From NCBI GenBank assembly GCA_963513935.1, contig OY740768.1, forward strand, positions 41,782,368 to 41,846,367: DNA of 64,000 nt, given 5' to 3'. The notes under the pieces were generated by a model. The model worked only from the letters and a program-made list of their open reading frames with translations. It was not told the origin of the DNA and ran no database searches. A program made the translations under genes and the position numbers. Position 1 is the first letter of the stretch. Each line of letters begins with the position of its first letter. This document shows, piece by piece, positions 13,461 through 24,099 of this stretch. Source of the DNA: Aphrophora alni (Eukaryota > Arthropoda > Insecta > Hemiptera > Aphrophoridae).

Positions 13461-13797
13461 GGTAGCGGTGTCAGTGTCGCTATAAAATCTGACGCGAGTT
13501 CAATGGTTTTTGTCCATCCAATAAGTGCCCAACGATATATAGTATATACACGTGGCGTGCGTCCTATACTATTTATATATCTCATGGTAGCGGTGTTGGT
13601 GTCGCTATAAAATCTGACGCGAGTTCAATGGTTTTTGCCCATCCAAAAAGTGCCCAACGATATATAGTATATACGCGTGGCGTGCGTCTTATACTATTTA
13701 TATATACATTATATATCTCAAGGTAGCGGTGTCGGTGTCGCTATAAAATCTGACGCGAGTTCAATATTTTTTGCCGATCCAAAAAAGTGCACAACAT
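13461..13797. repeat. Minisatellite, about 2.6 units of 125-136 bp
   Basis: Three copies of a unit starting GGTAGCGGTGT at 13461, 13586 and 13722. Each contains GCTATAAAATCTGACGCGAG and, after a short gap, a CCAACGATATATAGTATATA phrase; the third copy stops after about 75 bp. It is locally GC-richer than its surroundings. The third spacing is longer because of an extra TA-rich insertion. Origin unknown. Confidence 0.85.
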
Positions 13798-15930
13798 CGT
13801 TAAAGAAGTTTTACTTCAATAAAAAAAACTCATATAACAAATTAAGTCAAGGATTTGAATTACAAATGATTATTTATTTCCAAAAATAAAGTGTAACATA
13901 ACTTTCTCTGATTTATAGAGGATTACATAGACATATACTTATTGATCTTTCTTGGTTATACAAATTCTATTCTTGGTAAGCAAAGTCTTTGTATTAATTT
14001 AACAATATCAAATTAAATTGTCTTTGGTTGGTTACTTATACAATGGTAGAATACGTCAAAAATGTTTTCTCTGTTTTAAAAATACAATATCTCGGGGAAG
14101 GGGAGCTCATGCTGGCTAAGAAATCCCGCCTTATACGAAAAATTATATTCAAAAGAAAAGTTATTTAAATTTTGATATATTATGGAAAGAATTTAATTCA
14201 AATTGTTCGCTATGTTTAGTTTCGTTACCAGTGTAGTTCTAGGTTCAACTTTGGTCGATATGACCACGGAATTCACTTTTCCTCACACACACAAAAAAAA
14301 ATACATCTTGCTCCTTCAGCATTTCTCTCAGAAGTCCCCAAAAAGGACGCTACGGTATTTTAAGCTAGCCGGCTACAACTGCATTGTTTTGAGTCGTCCA
14401 TTCTTATTGGCCGGTGAATCCGTTGTCAAGGCAACGAGTTTGTTATGTCGTGAAATTTTTTGAGTGTTTTAACTTTTTAGCTATATTTTAATTCCAAAAA
14501 TGATTTGTAACTATTTTAATTATTCAAATAAACACTTTATATCGATTTATTACTTTACATAATCTTTTTTTAATATAGGTCAAATTTTTACCACGTATCT
14601 ACACTCTGGCTACAATTAGAATTTAAAATGTCTAACTTTCTGATTATAAATTATTTGATAATAGCCTAATTTTACAAATTCTTATACTTTACATGCTACC
14701 AGTATTTGTATGGTTTCTTACATGTTTTTCAACCCAATTTTTAATTTAGGAAAGGTTATATGTATTCCCTCCTTGTTTTTTTTTAGCTAATTCTTATTCT
14801 AATTACATTTTTGTATATACCTAAAGGTAGGTTAGTTTAATGTACATAATTTTCAATGGATCATAGAAAATACTTTCACTGGATCATACTTTTACTTTTC
14901 AATGGGTCATAGTATGGTTGGATACTATTATTTTTGTGTTTGTAGACATATCAAACACATTTGGGTTTTCTTAAATTAGGCCTAAGTACTAAATTTGTTG
15001 TTACATGCATTAATTTTCACCTAAATTGTTTAGCAGACTTGTTTCTATTAATATGTACCATTATACTCAATTACTCATATAAGTTAAGACTTCTCATTAA
15101 TCATATTTCACCTTCAATTTATAAATATATAAGTTAGTTTAAATAGTAACACCTATACATGAAAATAATAATATTGTCTTAAATAAAGTTTACAGAATAC
15201 TTAATGAAATACATTCATATCATCTCCTAGTTACTGTGAAACAGCTAATAAATAAAAATAATGATAAATTTGCGCATGCACTAAATAAGAGAGACTGTAA
15301 CTTTGAAAGAGCACAAAGACTATTTATTGTGGTTATATGTTTACTTATGAAGGAACAAAAAAATATACTCTTTACAAAAAAATATAGGTCTTTAATAAAT
15401 CTAGCTTTTAATAGTCAAGATCTATTTTAAAATCATGAATTATTTTATTCTACTCTAAATAGTAGAGTATAGACAAAACTTGATGGAAAACCTTATTTAT
15501 AAATATTTTTAATAAAAGTTGAAAATTTCCCCTTTAAATAAGTAGGCTAATAGAAATTTATTCAATTTATGATCAAGTAAAACTCATGGCTCATTATTCT
15601 TACATTGAACCAAGAACTCGTAATTTTAACTGTAAAGATTAAAATTACATTTGTGAAATTTCAGTTCTGTTTCTATGATTAGGTCAAATTAAATTAACCA
15701 GAAAGCTTTTCATTATAACTAATAAAAACATGTACTTTTTATAGTAATAAATTTGCTACATACCAATTCGACTAAAAAACATTTAAAGTTACTGATTTTC
15801 ACCGTCATTTGAATAACTATATTTACAATTAATATTAAATTTGAATTTTGTTACGATTTTAAAACGGAACTAAATAATTAAACTACTGTATGTTTATCAC
15901 CTATTATTATTATTTTTAATTTAAAACAAA
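13798..15930. other. Long AT-rich stretch without a recognised gene
   Basis: Small ORFs at 14203-14463 and 15236-15430 have no recognisable motif and sit in AT-rich sequence; I do not believe them. No RNA gene or transposon end was recognised. Confidence 0.4.
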
Positions 15931-16120
15931 AAAACAGTAACTTTAATTGTAAACAATTGCTGTTTATCTATACAGAAAAGTATCATTTTTGTTCCAAGCT
16001 TTTTATTTTTGATAATAATAAATATCAGCCAGAAGTGTTGTTGCAACCAAAAGTCTAGCCTAACTCATGCTTTGCTCAGGTCATTTTCTTCGGATAATGT
16101 TGCTAAACATTTTGAAGGTA
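15931..16120 (+). repeat. Inverted repeat arm (partner 21380-21545)
   Basis: The segment containing AAGTATCATTTTTGTTCCAA and GATAATAATAAATATCA, then GTTGCTAAACATTTTGAA, reappears as its reverse complement at 21380-21545. The arms are 5.3 kb apart and diverged. They may be two copies of one element rather than two ends of one. Confidence 0.5.
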
Positions 16121-16245
16121 ATTGTTAATGTTATTGAATCCCACTGACAAACACAAATCCTTAAATAATAATTTGCAGACTTGAGCAATGTAGTATTAGA
16201 AACAATTTTTACATATTCGTGATATTTAGAAACAATATTTAAATT

Positions 16246-16322
16246 TTAAATAATAAATAGGATAATGACTACCTCTATGCCCAAGCCACCAACACACCAA
16301 AATAAGCTGAAGCGATCCACAC
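16246..16322 (-). CDS. Possible last coding exon of a small membrane protein
   Basis: On the minus strand a TTCTTTAG acceptor precedes 77 nt that end in a stop at 16246-16248. Joined in phase 1 to the candidate exon at 19449-19554, it reads VDRFSLFWCVGGLGIEVVII, a hydrophobic segment. Base composition is less AT-biased than the surroundings. No homologue is recognised and the exon could be fortuitous; another frame of the same segment is also open for a short distance. Confidence 0.22.
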
Positions 16323-17222
16323 CTAAAGAAAAACAATTAATTGTGAAACGTCTATTTTAAAACAAAGTTTTAAATTTAAGATTAAATATTACACATATTC
16401 TGAAAATTTAACAATGAATGTTACAACTTGAAAAAATACATTAAAGACTAAAAATGCAATTCTTAAGTAGTTTTAAAAAGGCATGTTTTAGGCCTTTAGT
16501 GCTGAGATTCATGACCAGTGTCAATTCTTATCAGTTAGTTGTTTGTCTTGATATTGCTGTTAAAACTTTCAATATTCAATCTCTTGCGGTTTATTAAAAA
16601 ATAAAACCAACAGTAGGCTACATAACCTGTTTTGATGACAAATATTCCCTATGAATCTTTATTCATTGAATAACCATTATAAATGGAACAGGGTCGATCA
16701 ATAAAAAATATTTGAAAAAAAACTAGGCTATGTAATAGAATAAATTAGCCTCTAGTACCTATATTATATTTTTTAAATAAATTAATAAATGCAATCATCA
16801 AATGACTAAGACTTACAAATATTTATAATTATATAATATATGACAACCAGGAACAACATATTCACAACATATGTGTGCAACAACTTAAAACTGGAAATAA
16901 TTCAAAACAACCTAAACATTTCAATATTAAACTAATTTAAGGCCTTCAATTATTAGTATTATAATTTGTTTCTGAAGTTTTCAGAACTCAAGAGTAGACA
17001 AGGAACCTAATCTATACATGTTCGCCTTACATTTATTTTTAACATTAATACTTAAGCCCATTAAAGTAATAATACAGAAGATAAACTACCATAAATGAGT
17101 GTGAATATAAAAGACTTGGTCAAATTATTAATGCAATCTTCACAAAATAATCCATACTACAACTAGTTCTAATTGTGATTAAACAACACCATAAAGAGCT
17201 TGGTTAGGTAATTATTTAAAAA
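16323..17222. other. AT-rich stretch with repeat pieces
   Basis: No gene. A segment near 16940-16980 (CTTCAATTATTAGTATTATA) recurs inverted near 17820-17850, so at least part is an inverted-repeat element. Confidence 0.35.
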
Positions 17223-17507
17223 GTTAGATACTGGTATTTTTGGCGATTTAAAAAAAAAAAATCATATTGTACATAACTTATTTCTTAATAATAAAATAAG
17301 TTTTCAACATGGAACTAACATTTTCACCGAAAAATGTATTTGTACAATAACAATAGGTCTGGCCAGGAGCAAAAAATATATACCTATATATAGCCAGCGG
17401 GTCAGACCTGTATTTGCATGATAAAGATAGGTATGGCCAGGTGGCCATATATAATGAAATAGTTATCTAACCTCTACTTAAATTTATTTTTAAAAAGAAG
17501 AAATTGT

Positions 17508-17584
17508 GCCAACAGCAAGTGTAGTTCCAAAGCGGTCACCCATCCAAGTGCTAACCGCGCTCAATGTTGCTCGACTTCGGTGAT
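17508..17584 (-). repeat. 5S rRNA 3'-half-like sequence, copy 1
   Basis: Read on the minus strand, this 77-nt block runs ATCACCGAAGTCGAGCAACA, then GGTTAGCACTTGGATGGGTG, then ACCGCTTTGGAACTACA and ends GTTGGC. This follows the 3' two-thirds of eukaryotic 5S rRNA to its very end. The 5' part of 5S is missing, so it is not a functional 5S gene. Part of the box C side of the internal promoter region may be retained. It lies in a repeat with three further copies in the window. Confidence 0.75.
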
Positions 17585-17692
17585 ATGTAAATGCGTTGAT
17601 GTCTGTAATTTTGAAATTGTGATTTTTCGGTGAAAAAGTTAGCTCCGCGTTAAAAACTTATTTTATTATAAATAAGATATGTAGATTAAAAA

Positions 17693-18010
17693 ATCGAACA
17701 CAAGATCTCACAAAAAATTATGTTTATTTAATCAAACATGTTTCAACAACAAGGTCGCCATCCTCAGTGATACATGAGCTACAATAACAAAACTATAACT
17801 CAGAAACTTCAGAAATAAATTATAATACCAATAATTGAAGACCTTAAATTAGGTTAATATTGATTACTATGAGTTGTTTTGAATTATTTCCAGTATAATA
17901 AGTTATAGTTTTGTTATTGTAGCTCATGTATCACTGAGGATGGCGACTTTGTCGTTGAAACGCATTTGATTAAATAAACGTAATTTTTGTGAGATCTTAC
18001 GTTCAAGTTT
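17693..18010. repeat. Fold-back element with hammerhead-like arms, copy 1
   Basis: Two inverted arms of about 110 bp (17693-17800 and 17890-18010). Each contains, in the outward direction, TCATGTATCACTGAGGATGG, CGAC, a short loop, GTCGTTG or GTTGTTG, GAAAC, and ends near GTGAGATCTT. CTGAGGA, a hairpin and GAAAC match the CUGANGA-stem II-GAAA core of hammerhead ribozymes carried by Penelope-like and other retroelements. Stem II uses G-U pairs. Catalytic ability is only inferred. Confidence 0.55.
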
Positions 18011-18506
18011 TGTTTTTATCTAATATTATTTCACAAGTGAAGCTCAATATTTATTTTTAAAGATATGTAGAATTTGATTTTTTTTTTTTTTAAATCGCCA
18101 AAAATACAAGTTAAGTCTATTATAGCTTATTGATTGGTTTAATCCTATTCGCAATGTTTACTACTAATCTTAATTCACTTTCTCATTAATCAAATTACAA
18201 GTATAAATTGTAGTGTGTGGTAAACTAGATATTTTGAGCACTGACCCAAAATCAGGTAATATCGAATGTAAGGATGGTTAACAATGATATATTATCCAAA
18301 ACTACTGTACTAGGTGTGAATAAATTCAGAGAGAGTATGCCTAAGGTTACAGTCGTGTATTTTCAGTCAAGATCGAATAAACTAAATATACTAAAAATGA
18401 AGCTTTAAAATAGCAAGAATACAAAATTCAACCTTTCTAGGATAAGGTCTAGTAAATGAATTATGTGTTAAAATAGGTTTGTACGCGATATTTTACCTTA
18501 CAAGGT

Positions 18507-18538
18507 CAACGCGCTCAATGTTGCTTGACTTCAGTGAT
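18507..18538 (-). repeat. 5S-like sequence, copy 2 (partial)
   Basis: Only the AACGCGCTCAATGTTGCTTG ACTTCAGTGAT part of the 5S-like block is left; the TTAGTACTTGGATGGGTGACC segment is missing. The flanking repeat sequence is the same as at copy 1. Confidence 0.6.
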
Positions 18539-18680
18539 CTAAAAATGCATTGAATTTAGTAGTTTTGAAATCGTGATTTTTCGGTGAAAAAGTTAGCTCA
18601 GCTGTGAAAACTTATTTTATTATTAATAAATACGGTATGTAGAATTTGATTTTTTTTTTAAATCGCCAAAAAGACTGGTT

Positions 18681-19448
18681 GTAGTTACAGTAAACAATTA
18701 CCCATATGTGTGTAGACCTCTAGAAAGAATGCGATTAGTTTATGCATCCAAAATTGACACTCAATTATAGGTCTGTAGGTCAATTCACACCAACAGAATA
18801 TTATAATGTTAAGGAATATTTGAAAATATCATTTGCAACCGTTTTAAATGGATCAATTTATATTGTACAGGTTTCTACATGCCTATTTCTTAATAATAAA
18901 ATAAGTTTTCAATGCTGAGCTAATTTTTTCAAGGAAAAAAAAATAATTTCAACTTTTCTAAGTTCAGGTCCATTAAGTGAATTTGGCGTTAAAATATGTA
19001 TGTAAGCGAATTTTTACCTTACAAGGTTAAGTAAGGTCTTACGCGTAAATTTGTAAAAAAAAAAGAAGAAATTCTGCTTTAATTCCCAAGCAATCAACCA
19101 TCCAAGTACTAACCGCCCTCTATGTTTCTTGACATCGGTGACATATAAATGCATTGAATTCTGTAGTTATGAAATTGTGATTTTTCGGTTGAAAACTTAT
19201 TTTATTATTAAGAAATAAGGTATGTAGAACATGTTTAAAAAAATTGCAAAAAAGCAGTGAATTTCTTTGTAAACAATTACCTACTCAAACACTCAGAAAT
19301 TGAATCTCCGACACACAGGTAGACTAGCAATGTTTCTAATAAATAGCTATTGTCGTCTTATTTATGAATGTGGTGGATAGTAAAATATAAATAGAACAGA
19401 TATTGTATAAACAAATGTCAAAAAACGTTAACGATAACTAGTACCTAC
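18681..19448. other. Fragments of the 5S-carrying repeat family
   Basis: An arm of the repeat lies near 18870-18960 and a further block at 19020-19240 includes 5S-like copy 3. Between them is AT-rich sequence with no gene. Confidence 0.45.
19081..19142 (-). repeat. 5S-like sequence, copy 3
   Basis: A more diverged copy: on the minus strand TCACCGATGTCAAGAAACAT and GGTTAGTACTTGGATGGTTG are recognisable. It is preceded, on the + strand, by the same GGTTAAGTAAGG...TTACGCGTAAATTTG leader seen at copy 4. Confidence 0.65.
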
Positions 19449-19554
19449 CAAATTTTAAAACAAATTTAAACAAAATGATCGCCAACGACGTCAACTCCAA
19501 GAGGTTGAAGAAGAAAATCAGAATGGCAACTGACAAATACTGAACAACGTAATT
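19449..19554 (-). CDS. Possible hydrophobic coding exon
   Basis: A locally GC-rich 106-nt segment on the minus strand between an ATTAG acceptor and a G|GTAGGT donor. One frame reads QYLSVAILIFFFNLLELTSL then AIILFKFVLKF, two membrane-like segments. It can join in phase 1 to 16246-16322. The + strand also offers a 22-codon ORF beginning MIANDVNSKRLKKKIR. I do not recognise either product. Confidence 0.25.
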
Positions 19555-20750
19555 CTAATTTATACCAATTGAAATTTGATGTCAAAAGTCAAGCTCATAC
19601 ACTGAGAGATCGATAATTAGTACATTTTACTTCTTAAATAAAATAACTATAAAAAACCTGAATATTATATGAAAAGAAAACTACTTAAAAATATCTTCAC
19701 GATAACCAAAATTTTGCATAATATGTTGAAGCATATGATTATATATATTATACAGATTTTATGTAAAAGATTGTCTATGTTTTTGCATGTAATGTCTCCC
19801 AGAGCGAAGATTAAAAAGAAATTGTTACTTAACCAAAATGATCTGTACTATATTTGTACTATATGCGCGGTAATAATAAACCACGGTATAGTTAACTGAA
19901 AAGTTGGGCGTGTTTTTAATTAATTACAAACAATATGACTATTTAACTACTGCGTTCAACAATCATTTTTTTTATAAAATAGTCTTTCAAAAACAAAAAT
20001 TTAGAAAAAAATTACGAAGGAAGTAATTTTCCCCAACCAGTTGCAATAAAACAAATTAGTTCCACACAAAACAACTTTAATCTTCGTTCATCAACAAACC
20101 AAATCAAACAAAAAATTTCTGATAAATATTTAAGAATTTACATAAGTAAATAAGACTTCGTCAACATTTGTAATCTACAAAAATGAGATCGTAAGAATTT
20201 TCGTAATATGCTAGACTTTTTATTTGTAGGGACATTAAAATAGTAAAATGATTATTAACGGACTTCATAACCTTGAAAGAAAAAAAAATCAGACAAGATT
20301 AATGTAAATGAAAGCATTTAAACAAGTTGGTGTATGGTTGTTAAAGTACATTAGTACAATAAACAATGGCTTATCGTTCTCTAGATGTTAGGAGTATATC
20401 AGACTTTATATACGCCCTGTAAATTTTACTCGGAATATATCAGTAAATAAACAGTATAATACCAAGGAACTTAAAGTTTAAGGTAATCTATGTGTTGTGT
20501 ATATTTAAATTTGTTTTATACAATGTTTGAAAATGCGCTCAGTCACGTAACAGCTGTAACATGCTACCCTGTAAAATGTAAATGGATATAATGTATAACG
20601 GAGAGACAGAAACCTTAAACTTATATTATTATTAATTTATACTTCATTTTATAATCATTAGTCTCAGGTTGTCTGGTTGCTACTTGTCGCAGATTGCTCA
20701 CATTGTGGTTTGGTTTTGATGTAGTCTTTCTCTTTCAGGAGTATTTATCT
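19555..20750. other. AT-rich stretch, possible promoter of the 20751 gene at its right end
   Basis: No ORF of note. The last 100 bases before 20751 are less AT-rich and could hold the 5' UTR of the + strand gene model that begins there. Confidence 0.3.
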
Positions 20751-20833
20751 ATGCTCATAGTCTACTCAGGGCTGGACTCAGTTTCCTTTCCTTTAGGTCT
20801 TCCGGTTTTCTTAAACATTTGTCATAAGTTGTG
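20751..20833 (+). CDS. Unrecognised gene, possible first coding exon
   Basis: ATG at 20751 opens 83 nt (27 codons plus 2 nt) that end at a strong GTG|GTAAGT donor. The peptide starts MLIVYSGLDSVSFPLGLPVF, somewhat hydrophobic. It splices in frame to 20978-21139. Support comes from the donor, the acceptor and the unbroken joint frame, not from homology. Confidence 0.4.
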
Positions 20834-20977
20834 GTAAGTTAGGTGACTTTTTTATCTTTTTTCATCTTTATCTTGTCTAAATAACTTTTAATTTTAATAA
20901 TATAATAGAAATAGCCAATAATTTATATTTTAGTAGGAGATTTTGTGTAGAATTTTGATATAAGTTGTTAATTACAG

Positions 20978-21139
20978 TTACGAGAAAATAGTCCACGATG
21001 TTGTGGAACAAAGTAGGCTTCAGTTATATGGTGAAGCAAAGAATATTAGTAATGAATTTAATACTATAAAGTTATATGTTCGATTTTTACTGCCAATTGG
21101 TAAACAAATATTACTTGAAGTTCAATTTGACGTAGACAT
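20978..21139 (+). CDS. Unrecognised gene, possible second coding exon
   Basis: After a TTACAG acceptor, the frame continued from 20751-20833 reads YEKIVHDVVEQSRLQLYGEA, then KNISNEFNTIKLYVRFLLP and IGKQILLEVQFDVD, a soluble-looking mixed alpha/beta sequence typical of a real protein. It can end at an AT|GTATGT donor at 21139 or run on to a TAA at 21158-21160, giving a protein of about 87 residues. No family recognised and no further exon found downstream. Confidence 0.42.
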
Positions 21140-21379
21140 GTATGTGATGTTTATATAACCCTAACTGTTACATTATGTGTTATATTATTTAACTGTTAGG
21201 TTATGTGCAGGCTGTTAACTATACATTTTAAATCAAACTAATATAAATATATATAAACACATACATACATATTGACCTGCAGAGACCTAGTTCACATGAT
21301 TCTGAAATCATACAACATAGTAATATTTACCTGTTGATGCAAAGTAGAACATTTATGTTTTGGATGTTAGTCAATGTGT

Positions 21380-21545
21380 AGCCCTACTTCACTAGCCATG
21401 AATTTCAAAATGTTTAGCAACATCACTGTGGGTTGATATTTATTATTATCAAAATTCAAAATTTTGGAACAAAAAAGATACTTTTCTATATAGCCTAGAT
21501 AAATGGTAAATGTTTACAACGAAAGTTTCTGTTTTTTTTTGTTTT
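21380..21545 (-). repeat. Inverted repeat arm (partner 15931-16120)
   Basis: Reverse complement of 15931-16120 with moderate divergence, followed at 21555-21595 by an arm of the repeat family described at 17223-18680. Confidence 0.5.
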
Positions 21546-21724
21546 TTTTTGATATTTTTTAAAACATGTTCTACATACATATCTTATTTTTAAGGTCCAA
21601 AACCCTGGAATGGTATATCACTACAGAGATATGTTATTGGTATAGTATCGTATTTTTTACGTTAGTAGTTGTAAACATTTGTGGTTGCCATGAAAATAAA
21701 ACAACAACAATTTGCATAACCAAT

Positions 21725-23099
21725 TATTGTCCCTAGGGGTGGCATGGTTATTTTTTGACAATCTTTGTTTGTTTAAAAATTAATAAAAAATATTATTTTT
21801 ATACAAAACCTAACTTATAAGACATCATTTTTCTCAGAAAGGTGCATAGAATTCATCCATGTAATAAAAAAAATAATAAAAATTTGAAACGGTTTTGGAG
21901 TAAGTATGTTACATGTCAAAAAATGAAGTTAACATTTTTCAGAAAAACCTGTATCATCCAAAATCAATAACTTACCACCTTTTTCTAAGATATACAAAAG
22001 TTTTGTGTAATATTTGTGAATATATTTAGAAAGGGAAAAAAAATTTGTTACATTTTATAAATAAAAATAACGATTTCCCCTAAAAAGTGATACTCTGACA
22101 AGTGAGGTTAGGTTTGACACCTCGACAATTTAGGCATAATTAGTAACTTTCTAAAGCTAGGCCTAAGACAAAATCACTATATTTCACTAAACCTTTACAA
22201 AGAATAACACACATATATACTTGTATAATCAAATAAAACACTCAATATAAGAAAATTTGCTTATAGCCTAGATTTACAATATTCCTCTAGGTTATCCCAA
22301 ATATAAACCATTCACAAACTAGAAATTCACTCAAAAACATAAACTTTAGAACATGTAACTTGTATACACAATTTATATACAATTTGTATACACAATTTAT
22401 ATACAAACCTTCAAAATAACAAATATCTAACCCCAAAACAATATGCGCCACGTCTTTTATATTTGAATTCACGTCACACAATTGCGTATGTTGCGAGATC
22501 AAAACAAAAACTTCTAAGTATCCATTGCCTATATCAAGTACTACCAACTTTTAGAATGAAATCTTCTCTACAACATACTATAAAGAATGATTACAAAATA
22601 TCGAAAGAAAATGGATTATTTCATTTCGTTAACTGCACCGAATGCCAATTGAATTTCGTACCGTCAGGTTCCTACTATCGTAAACTAGAAATATCTCTGG
22701 ATCTGTGATACGCAGAAAAATTTGTAATCTACGGTTAGTAAGAGAAACATGTGATCTATAGAACAGTGTTTTGGTCGACTTATTAGACAGAAAAATAATC
22801 ATATGGGGGAAAATGGCGTCGCTTTTACTAAAAACTGCAGTTGAAATCTTTGACGTTACGTATCAAAAATATGCGAACTTCACCAATTTTTGGAATATTA
22901 TTTATGACGTTTTGTGGTATTTTTTACATGATTATGCATCTACGGAACATTAGCTTTCCAACGGTATTTTATTTATTGTGACAGGGCGATTCTAAGTGGG
23001 TGTAATGTTGAATTGCAAAATACAATATGTTTTCCGGTCGTTAAACTAGACCATGCATTAAAAATCGACCCGCTGAGAGGGTCGGTGCTGCTTCTAGGG
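21725..23099 (+). mobile_element. TTAA-ended element, related to 45579-47926
   Basis: The left part (21760-21960: AATAAAAAATATTATTTTTA, then ACAAAACCTAACTTATAA) and the right part (22750-23099: GAACAGTGTT, GGTCGAC, CCAACGGTATTTTATTTATT) match the outer parts of the element at 45579-47926 in order. It ends CTTCTAGGG followed by TTAA. A GACCCGCTGAGAGGGTC hairpin precedes the end. The left terminus is unclear. The middle (22100-22750) differs and holds an 81-codon ORF without known motifs. Ends suggest a piggyBac-type non-autonomous element. Confidence 0.55.
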
Positions 23100-23307
23100 T
23101 TAATACTGTTAAAAGTGTTATAAACACATAAATTTGCTTACAAATTATAAATTTTTATTAAAGTAAAAAAAATGTTATTTGAATGTGAAACATTTGAAAA
23201 TAGCTTAAGTTAATTTTTTAATTTATATATATATATATATATATATACAAAAATTTAACATAGAGTCAGTAACAAAGGTACTTTACAAAGTATAAATGAC
23301 ATGTAGG

Positions 23308-23308
<1 letters not shown>

Positions 23309-23353
<45 letters not shown>
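23309..23353. repeat. (TA)n microsatellite
   Basis: An unbroken TA tract of about 45 bp; a shorter one lies at 23223-23247. The sequence between and around them shows nothing else. Confidence 0.95.
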
Positions 23354-23355
<2 letters not shown>

Positions 23356-23427
23356 AAATAAGACAAGTTCCAACAAAAATCTAATAGTTGCAAAGATTTC
23401 CAACAATTTCAAAGTGGGCCATTCCGT

Positions 23428-23828
23428 TGTCACGTACGGGACAATCGTACATTGTTTTTTTACAAACAAAGTTAGTAAAACCAACTTTAAAAATAGAATT
23501 AATTCCTACTACTTATTTTTTTGTTTATCACTAGCCTAATTGTTGATTTTAAGCCTGTCAGGTAAAAAAAATATCAATTAGTAACAACGTAAAACACAGC
23601 TGTCACGTATGGGACATGTAAAGTCAACCAATACTTTTAAGGAAGTTGGTACTATGTGATATTCAGCTCAGCTGCTTTCAGGAGTATGCTGTAATATTTT
23701 TTAAATTTAATCTTACCACTAAAGGTATATTTTACATGGTTTGTAAAGTTGTTAACCTGTGCCAATAGCCTGGTATTTTTTTTTTTGTAACTGTCACGTA
23801 TGGGACAGCCACTGTCACGTACGGGACA
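23428..23828. promoter_or_regulatory. Left subterminal TGTCACGTAYGGGACA repeats (four copies)
   Basis: The 16-bp motif TGTCACGTACGGGACA occurs at 23428-23443 and 23813-23828, and with one change (TATGGG) at 23601-23616 and 23792-23807. It is a near-perfect palindrome, as expected for a dimeric protein binding site. Repeated motifs inside the ends are typical transposase binding sites; that role is inferred. Confidence 0.7.
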
Positions 23829-24099
23829 TTTATGATTTTGAGACGTGAGTAGGAGTAATAAAATTCTCAAATCCATAAAAATTTAAGTTTTATTGCATAA
23901 AAAGTGGATAATTGCTATAGTGAATAAAATATAGATGTTTAGAAAGTAAAAAATGAAACCTTTGCTTCTAAAGATTAGAAAAATGAAGCTGTTTCAATGA
24001 GGGCTAATTACAAAGCAAGGTTTGTTTTTAAAAAGCAGTAGGCCCTATTTTAAACCAGTAGAACTAACAGCAAATAAACAGTTTGAAAGCTTACTGGCC

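Larger units (their letters stand above)
17223..18680. mobile_element. Inverted-repeat element carrying 5S-like sequence
   Basis: The left arm 17223-17335 (TTTTTGGCGATTT, then TTAATAATAAAATAAG, then TTTTCACCGAAAAA) is matched as reverse complement by the right arm 18585-18680. More copies of these arms lie near 18060-18110, 18870-18960, 19180-19240 and 21555-21595. The interior holds a 5S rRNA-like block, a fold-back element and AT-rich sequence. No transposase. It looks like a family of non-autonomous inverted-repeat elements that has nested into itself. Confidence 0.5.

Noticed and set aside
17508..17584. Functional 5S rRNA gene
   Set aside because: The 5' third of the gene is missing and the block recurs within a dispersed repeat.
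22463..22708. 81-codon + strand ORF with several Cys
   Set aside because: No recognisable motif, no splice or promoter support, and it lies in the non-conserved middle of a transposon-like repeat.
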